A DNA stretch of 11,058 nt from Chloroflexota bacterium (lineage in GTDB: Bacteria > Chloroflexota > Anaerolineae > Promineifilales > Promineifilaceae): contig JAAEOP010000106.1 in assembly GCA_024223125.1 (NCBI GenBank), positions 1 through 11,058 of the forward strand, written 5' to 3'. Under the pieces are notes generated by a model that worked only from the letters and a program-made list of their open reading frames with translations, had not been told where the DNA came from and did no database searches. Shown here piece after piece: positions 6,716-11,058 of this stretch (position 1 is the first letter of the stretch; every line of letters starts with the position of its first letter). Position numbers and translations under genes: made by a program.

Positions 6716-8145
6716 GATATCTCTCTTCCCACTGTCCATTTCTTCCCCGTCATTTTAAGAATGGCGGCTACAAAAGGTATATAGTGACCACGCTTCACCT
6801 GATTGCCGTGAGACATAATACTGTTTGAGTTTTGTACCAAGAGATCATCGGCCGTTTCTGTACCAAGCACCGTTTTCACAACCCCATGATGTGTAGGCTT
6901 ATCGGCCAGAAATTTTGGTTCTAAATCTGGATCCTTGGGCTTTTCTTCTACATACTCATCACCCAGGCCAAACATATGGCCAGCCTCGTGAGCGGCTACA
7001 TTTTGTTTTAACTGTTTGCTTTTTCGCGAAGGTTTAGAATAAGCCACATCAACGCGGCGAAACTTTTTATCTCTGGTAGCATTTTCTTCACCAGCCACAA
7101 TTGTCATAGATAGGCCAATATCTGGTCTCAAGTAACCAGCTACCTCATTGGCTCGCTTGTCAGCCAATCTTTCATTATACGATTTTCTCCCTTCTGAACT
7201 GGCTCTACCTGTGAGTGTAAGATTTAGATCATCCGGTTTTTTAACGGCCGGCAGCAGCGGTTTAATGCCATCTTTGACCTTTTCTAACTGGGAAGACAGT
7301 TTAGGGGTTAGTTTGGAGCTGTTAAAACCAAAAGGCCCAACTTGTCGAATATAATCTGCTTCATCATTTGATTTGGACTCCAGAACGCTAGGATCACAAA
7401 TATCTAATGTAGCCTTATCCCCTTTAACCGATGAGCGTAAGCGGGGCGCGCCTTTAGGAACTTTCTGGGCGGTAATTTTTGTGTGCGCCAGGCCAGGATC
7501 GCTCACGCTAACAACATCAACTTCTACCCGGCTGCGATATTTGGCAAAACCCGGTTCTTGCAAACGAAGTATATGTTTGTTACTCCAACCATTTCTTGCA
7601 CTGGAGACAAAGTCACTTTCAAAGCTCTCCTTTTCGGTTTTAGTCCAAGCAAAATCAGCCAACTGTTTCGACGTAAAACGATGAGACTTAAATGGTTCTT
7701 TCCGCATCATGACTCGGGAAATATTGGCAAAGGTGATATGTACCTTCAAAGAAATTCTCAAGTCGCCAACCTTGGGCATTGGCGCCACCGGCTTGTATTT
7801 AGCGTCAAATCGGCCGAATTTCCGACTAAACTCTTTTTTGGTAAATGTAGCTGCTGTTGGGGCCGCCGCAGGGGCTGGTGGAACTCCAGCAGGCAGTGTG
7901 CCCGCATCCTTTGGCCCGCTGCCATTTTCACGTTGCACAGTACCGTTTCCATGTTGCTGCTGCATATGTAAAACCGTCGCCTGCCGAATGGAACGTGAGG
8001 TGGGATGGTTGGGCAACTCCATCATCTGCCCTGGATTTTGCAGCCCGGTTTCAGCCAACGTTAACTCGGCCGTGGCTAATGTTTCTGGGGTGGACAACGG
8101 CCGTTGCAGTTTATTCTGTTTCTGCTGTACCTGCTGTTCTTTCAT
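6712..8145 (-). CDS. OmpA-like domain fused to HExxHxxGxxD metalloprotease, with cargo leader
   Basis: 477 residues from ATG 8145, which overlaps the upstream TGA as ATGA. The leader (MKEQQVQQKQNKLQRP...; GNGTVQR, ending at residue 72) is followed by a Pro/Ala-rich linker at about 73-100 and an unassigned beta-rich region at about 100-265. An OmpA/MotB-like domain spans about 272-370: FGFNSSKLTP at 272-281, LTGRASSEGRKSYNERLADK at 311-330, and a final FRRVDV. Such domains normally bind peptidoglycan. Directly after it comes HEAGHMFGLGDEY at 386-398, the metzincin-type zinc motif with H386, E387, H390 and D396, then SIMSHG at 442-447 as a plausible Met-turn. The order suggests a protease anchored on, or aimed at, the cell wall. 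There is no signal peptide. The leader DNA is almost the same as that of the Het-C-like gene, although the bodies are unrelated. Confidence 0.92.
   Translation of the reverse strand: MKEQQVQQKQNKLQRPLSTPETLATAELTLAETGLQNPGQMMELPNHPTSRSIRQATVLHMQQQHGNGTVQRENGSGPKDAGTLPAGVPPAPAAAPTAATFTKKEFSRKFGRFDAKYKPVAPMPKVGDLRISLKVHITFANISRVMMRKEPFKSHRFTSKQLADFAWTKTEKESFESDFVSSARNGWSNKHILRLQEPGFAKYRSRVEVDVVSVSDPGLAHTKITAQKVPKGAPRLRSSVKGDKATLDICDPSVLESKSNDEADYIRQVGPFGFNSSKLTPKLSSQLEKVKDGIKPLLPAVKKPDDLNLTLTGRASSEGRKSYNERLADKRANEVAGYLRPDIGLSMTIVAGEENATRDKKFRRVDVAYSKPSRKSKQLKQNVAAHEAGHMFGLGDEYVEEKPKDPDLEPKFLADKPTHHGVVKTVLGTETADDLLVQNSNSIMSHGNQVKRGHYIPFVAAILKMTGKKWTVGREIS
7985..8142 (-). repeat. Leader DNA repeat, copy in OmpA-metalloprotease gene
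   Basis: Partner of 2682-2839, about 96% identical. Just outside the repeat, at the start codon, this copy lacks one codon (MKEQQ instead of MSKEQQ), the same form as in the orphan leader at 4288-4401. Confidence 0.85.
8142..8145 (-). promoter_or_regulatory. ATGA start/stop overlap (translational coupling)
   Basis: The TGA of the lysozyme-like gene (8144-8142) overlaps the ATG of the OmpA-metalloprotease gene (8145-8143). No good ribosome-binding site precedes this ATG, which points to reinitiation. Confidence 0.8.
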
Positions 8146-9011
8146 TTCGTTTTTGCCAGGAATGTACGAATGAGATCAACAAAAGCGGTTGTCTTCTTCA
8201 AATAATTGCTACGATTACGTATGGTGGCTACACGAGCGGGAATATCAGCTCCAAAGTTACGGTCTTTTAGATTTCGATCTCGTAATTTAACCCAGCCAAT
8301 ATTATACCCAAGCGCTAGCATATCATTTTTAGCATCATCAGTAAGTGTTGCTTTTTGTGCAGCCAGAAAAGCATCTAATTGTGTCTGAATTTCACTTAAC
8401 TGGGCCGCTACATAACGCGCCGCTCGCTTTTTGTTCAACAGATCATCCACGACACCGCTACCAACAAGCTGGGGATATTTCTGACGCAGTTTTTTTGCCT
8501 TTCCTACCTGCATCTGCCCAATACCAATAGAGGCTGAATCTCCCTGGATTTTGGCCTGTAAACGTTCGGCCGCATTTGCCAACCATTCAAAGGAAAGCTG
8601 AGCGCGTTCAGCAGCCTGGGACTCGTGCATAATGATCACGCCGATAATTTCTGGCGCTACCTTGAATTCCTGTCCGGCCTTATTGATTGTTTTACCGAGA
8701 TCAATAACCTGTCCCATTCCCCTAATCTGGCGCATACCAATTTTCCGCCGCTGAATGAGAGTTGATGTTGGCCGGCTTGTCACCTGCTGCAAATAACGCT
8801 GCACGGCCGCATTCCCCTGCCGCTGCTGCATCCGTAAAATCGTCGCTCGCCGAATGGGATGCGAGGTAGGATGATTGGGCAGTCTCTCCAACTGCGCCGG
8901 ATTTTGCAAACTAGTTTGAGCAGGCGTTAGTTTGGCAACGGGGGTTTGGGGAGTGGGTGACGGCCGTTGCCCTTTATTCTCTTTCTGCTGTGCCTGCTTT
9001 TCCTTACTCAC
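8142..9011 (-). CDS. Lysozyme/lytic-transglycosylase-like protein with cargo leader
   Basis: 289 residues from GTG 9011 (VSKEKQAQQKENK). The leader ends AAVQR at residue 72; a second motif, LIQRR, is at 85-89. The catalytic domain from about 95 has the lysozyme-fold pattern: a helix with IIGVIIMHESQ, where E130 is the likely acid; then SIGIGQMQV at 161-169, the counterpart of GLMQ in SLT enzymes; and LGYNIGW at 234-240, similar to the AYNxG motif. It would cleave the glycan strand of peptidoglycan. It lacks a signal peptide, unlike housekeeping transglycosylases, which fits delivery by another route. It starts 11 bases after the gluzincin gene and overlaps the next gene by four bases. The fold call is good; whether it acts as a hydrolase or a transglycosylase is open. 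Confidence 0.9.
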   Translation of the reverse strand: MSKEKQAQQKENKGQRPSPTPQTPVAKLTPAQTSLQNPAQLERLPNHPTSHPIRRATILRMQQRQGNAAVQRYLQQVTSRPTSTLIQRRKIGMRQIRGMGQVIDLGKTINKAGQEFKVAPEIIGVIIMHESQAAERAQLSFEWLANAAERLQAKIQGDSASIGIGQMQVGKAKKLRQKYPQLVGSGVVDDLLNKKRAARYVAAQLSEIQTQLDAFLAAQKATLTDDAKNDMLALGYNIGWVKLRDRNLKDRNFGADIPARVATIRNRSNYLKKTTAFVDLIRTFLAKTK

Positions 9012-9019
9012 TCACATTG

Positions 9020-9024
9020 CCTCT
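9020..9024 (-). promoter_or_regulatory. Ribosome-binding site (AGAGG) for GTG start at 9011
   Basis: AGAGG on the minus strand lies 8 bases before GTG 9011 and overlaps the TAG stop of the upstream gene (9025-9023). It supports the GTG start and close coupling of the two genes. Confidence 0.65.
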
Positions 9025-10348
9025 ATTCTTCTGTCATCATCCCCAATTGTTGCATCGCCGTGGTGTCGCCACCGAAGTAAGCTCGACGCAGGGTTTCTTC
9101 GCCATAATATTCTGCCATTTGCGTCACCTCGCGCACAGCATCATCGTAAGCTGTATGAGGATGCTCAAATTGCAGGTATCCTTCCGTTAGCAACTGCAAG
9201 GTAAAATATTGGGTTGTGCCTTCGCGCAAGACCTGATCAGCCCGACGAAAACGAGAATGCTGACCAACCTCTTCCTCGGGTACAGAAGACCCGGATGGGC
9301 CAGAAAGAACTGTATCTACGGCCGTCCGAATAGCCGTCCGAAAAAAAGCTGGCGACGAATAAAAATGGATCGCTTCATGCGCCAATGACCCCACCAGAGC
9401 AGGTGATTCTGATAAAACCGAGATTTGTGTAGATTCACCACTTCCCGACGAACTCATTTCTGTAAAGCCTTCGCCCACGCCCATTTCAGCCCGACCTCCA
9501 TAAGTTCGGGCTGTGGCCATGGCCAGATGAGACATCCATCTACGCCAGGCTGCCAGAGCCGCTCCGGTCGAACGCCAGGGTTGTGCTGCGTTTAAACCAT
9601 CCAATTGATGGCTTTGAGCCGCTGTTACAAAGTTTGTCACGGCCCAGGGGGGGCGTCCGCCAGCGGCAACCAGACGTTCAATTTCAGCCTGAGTTTGAGA
9701 AGCCATTTGTTCCGAAAGCGTTGTTTGGCCTCGTTCAGTCTGAGATTCATCACGAGCAGCTACGAATTCTTCCAGATTGAGCATTCGCACCACGCCCGGC
9801 TCGGTCAGATGTTCGGCACGTGTAAAATAAGAGCCATACAATCCCCATACTGCCCGATCCACTTCACGAATCAAAACTGTGTCTGGGCGAGTAGTTTCTC
9901 GTCCTTCACCAGGTGGCCTGGCTAATGTGGTGTCCAGTAACGTGCGTACACGATCGGCCGGAATCTCCTCTGGCAAATCTCGCTGCACCATGTTTAGGCG
10001 CGTTCCGGAAACATAATGATTTATCAAAGCCCGCTGCACGGCCGTATTCCCTTGCCATTGCTGCATTTGTAAAACAGTCGCCTGGCGCAGCGGCCGCGCC
10101 GACCTTTCCCCCGGCAAATTCATAATCCCATCCCCGACCATCTGCCGCATGGCAATTTGAGTAAAGACCGAAGCCGCCGGAGACAAGCGTTTGGCCCGGT
10201 TTAATTGTGGAGAAGGTGAATCAGATATGGAAGAGACACGGCCGTTTGCCAACCCACCCCATTCGGTCGCAATCTGCTCCGTCACCGGCGGTGGCTTCTG
10301 CGGTTCCTTAATCTTTGGTTTGGGCTGGTTGTTTTGTTCGGCTGACAT
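9023..10348 (-). CDS. Gluzincin-like zinc metalloprotease with cargo leader
   Basis: 441 residues from ATG 10348, with AAGGG 8 bases upstream. This leader is longer: an N-terminal Pro/Lys/Gln-rich tail plus about 33 extra residues precede the core (ARPLRQATVLQMQQWQGN), which ends VQR at residue 106. A second motif, MVQRD, is at 120-124. The zinc motif HEAIH is at 324-328 in LVGSLAHEAIHFYSS. A Glu 48 residues on, in LREGTTQYF (E376), fits the third ligand of gluzincins, where an EGxxxYF context is common. The middle (about 125-310) is helical and unassigned; a Ser/Gly-rich loop at about 299-306 precedes the active site. There is no signal peptide or propeptide I can identify. It is probably a protease payload; the substrate is unknown. 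It is the first gene in the window with the leader and follows the repeat protein by 39 bases. Confidence 0.9.
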   Translation of the reverse strand: MSAEQNNQPKPKIKEPQKPPPVTEQIATEWGGLANGRVSSISDSPSPQLNRAKRLSPAASVFTQIAMRQMVGDGIMNLPGERSARPLRQATVLQMQQWQGNTAVQRALINHYVSGTRLNMVQRDLPEEIPADRVRTLLDTTLARPPGEGRETTRPDTVLIREVDRAVWGLYGSYFTRAEHLTEPGVVRMLNLEEFVAARDESQTERGQTTLSEQMASQTQAEIERLVAAGGRPPWAVTNFVTAAQSHQLDGLNAAQPWRSTGAALAAWRRWMSHLAMATARTYGGRAEMGVGEGFTEMSSSGSGESTQISVLSESPALVGSLAHEAIHFYSSPAFFRTAIRTAVDTVLSGPSGSSVPEEEVGQHSRFRRADQVLREGTTQYFTLQLLTEGYLQFEHPHTAYDDAVREVTQMAEYYGEETLRRAYFGGDTTAMQQLGMMTEE

Positions 10349-10366
10349 CTGTCATACCCTTCAAAA

Positions 10367-10711
10367 AACAGTTTCTGTAAAAAAGCTCTATTCTGAGGTA
10401 CTGTAGCTGATATTGAGCGTACCTGGGCTTGGCCCAACCGCCTCATTGACACGAAATTCTGAATAATGTCCCTGGTTTGTACGAACACAAACATAAGTAC
10501 CTGGCGGAAGGGCATTGATGTGTATTCGGCTATCTGCAAGGGAAACCGCAGCACATCCGTCTCTCCCAAGAGACGTCGTTCCCACGGCTGCAATTTGAGC
10601 GCCGTTTCGCGGCGTTACATAGCGTTCGGTCTCCGTAACCGCTTCAAACCAGATATCGGCTAAACTACCCGCACCGATAAGTCCCGTATCCAGGTCAACC
10701 GTCCAGGTTTG
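10367..10711 (-). repeat. Second visible copy of the 345-base (115-residue) repeat
   Basis: The unit that starts at QTWTVDL (10711) repeats the one starting at QTWSVDL (11056). Protein identity is moderate and concentrated in DIWFEA, TPRNGA, YVCV and AVGPSPGTL. The coding part of this last copy ends at 10388, slightly short of a full unit. Confidence 0.7.
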
Positions 10712-11058
10712 AGGAATGGTCAGATTACCGGCCGCCCAAACGGTGTAGGTGACAGTGAGTGTTCCAGGACTTGGCCCCACGGCGGCATCAAGCCTAATGA
10801 CGGCATAGTTTCCTGAATTAGTCTGAACACAAACGTATGACCCCACAGCCAGCGTGTTAATATCAATCCTGGTAGTTGAAAATGGCGCTTCAGCACAATC
10901 CTCAACCTGTATCTCACCGGTTAGAACAACTGCCGCTATTAACGCGCCATTTCGAGGAGTAATAAATCGTTCAGTAGCTGTGTCCGCCTCAAACCAAATA
11001 TCTGAATTTTCACTACTGTCTAGTTCGCCCGCTTCCAAATCAACCGACCAAGTTTGAG
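10388..11058 (-). CDS. C-terminal part of a tandem-repeat protein (about 115-residue repeats), start outside window
   Basis: The frame is open to the window edge, so the N-terminus is missing; a TTG at 11038 is internal, because homologous repeat sequence (QTWSVDL) continues before it. Two repeat units are visible, 345 bases apart. Each has QTWxVDL, then DIWFEAxTxTER, a TPRNGA, a Cys, RIxIN, YVCVxTNxGxY and AVGPSPGTL. The last unit ends shortly after, at TAG 10390-10388. The two Cys in each unit could pair. Alternating hydrophobic residues suggest a beta-sandwich, as in binding or surface-adhesion modules. I cannot name the family. It is co-directional with the cargo genes and 39 bases before the first of them, so it may be co-transcribed. 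It could be a surface or fibre-like protein, but this is a guess. Confidence 0.85.
   Translation of the reverse strand, partial: QTWSVDLEAGELDSSENSDIWFEADTATERFITPRNGALIAAVVLTGEIQVEDCAEAPFSTTRIDINTLAVGSYVCVQTNSGNYAVIRLDAAVGPSPGTLTVTYTVWAAGNLTIPQTWTVDLDTGLIGAGSLADIWFEAVTETERYVTPRNGAQIAAVGTTSLGRDGCAAVSLADSRIHINALPPGTYVCVRTNQGHYSEFRVNEAVGPSPGTLNISYSTSE

Noticed and set aside
6716..6739. ATG start at 6739 for the gene ending at 5828
   Set aside because: Possible, but GTG 6715 gives the SKKQ family start and a GTGA overlap. The longer version would extend 28 bases into the upstream gene.
7483..8270. Overlapping plus-strand frames opposite the OmpA-protease and lysozyme-like genes
   Set aside because: They are shadows of well-supported minus-strand genes, and the Cys/Phe-rich peptides repeat only because the leader DNA repeats.
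487..9011. Regularly recurring direct repeats as a CRISPR array or insertion-sequence ends
   Set aside because: The repeats are coding, in frame, always at gene starts, and spaced by whole genes. No transposase or inverted ends are present.
9012..9017. ATG-TGA mini-frame just before GTG 9011 (a similar ATG-ACG-TGA lies before GTG 5808)
   Set aside because: Two short examples in AT/TG-rich start regions can easily arise by chance, and neither has its own ribosome-binding site.
10282..10593. Minus-strand frame of 103 codons overlapping two genes
   Set aside because: It lies out of frame across the end of the repeat protein and the start of the gluzincin gene, both of which have clear conserved sequence.

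Overview
All ten gene-like features in this window lie on the minus strand, so transcription enters from beyond position 11058 and leaves past position 1. Intergenic gaps are 1 to 46 bases, and two junctions are start/stop overlaps (ATGA at 8142-8145, GTGA at 6712-6715). The layout reads as one long operon. I see no promoter, terminator, tRNA, rRNA, CRISPR array, transposase or integrase, and no stretch over 50 bases lacks a gene.

Region by region in transcription order: 11058-10388 is the 3' end of a protein built from about 115-residue repeats. 10348-9023 is a gluzincin-type metalloprotease. 9011-8142 is a lysozyme/lytic-transglycosylase-like protein. 8145-6712 is an OmpA-like domain fused to a HExxHxxGxxD metalloprotease. 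6715-5828 is an unrecognised basic protein. 5808-4420 is an M15-type (VanY/endolysin-like) peptidase with a large lysine-rich coiled-coil insertion. 4401-4288 is an orphan 37-residue fragment of the shared N-terminus. 4286-2889 is an unrecognised helical protein with a hydrophobic segment. 2845-752 is a Het-C-like protein. 705-1 is the N-terminal part of a DUF4157 (eCIS core) protein, cut by the window edge just before its expected HExxH motif.

The central observation is that eight consecutive, otherwise unrelated proteins share one N-terminal module. It begins with a polar, Gln/Lys-rich tail (often MSKEQQxQQKQNKxQRP) and ends in a conserved core of LPxHxTxRxxRQ followed by LxMQQxxGNxxVQR. 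In seven of the eight the core ends 72-74 residues from the start codon. A second [IV]Q[RK]-like motif follows in most of them. DUF4157 is the hallmark domain of extracellular contractile injection system (eCIS) loci. The simplest reading is therefore a cargo (effector) operon of an eCIS, in which a common leader is joined to varied enzymatic payloads: proteases, peptidoglycan-active enzymes, a Het-C-type domain and possible membrane-active proteins. No eCIS structural gene is inside the window, so this link is inference.

The DNA shows that leaders have been shuffled. Two leaders on unrelated payloads are about 96% identical over 158 bases, and one leader is stranded as a truncated ORF fused to the ribosome-binding site of the next gene. 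The palindrome CGGCCG is strongly over-represented (about 44 copies by eye, against 2-3 expected).

Organism: base composition looks near 50% GC. DUF4157 proteins and a repeat protein of this type would fit an environmental filamentous bacterium, perhaps Chloroflexota, but nothing here proves the lineage.
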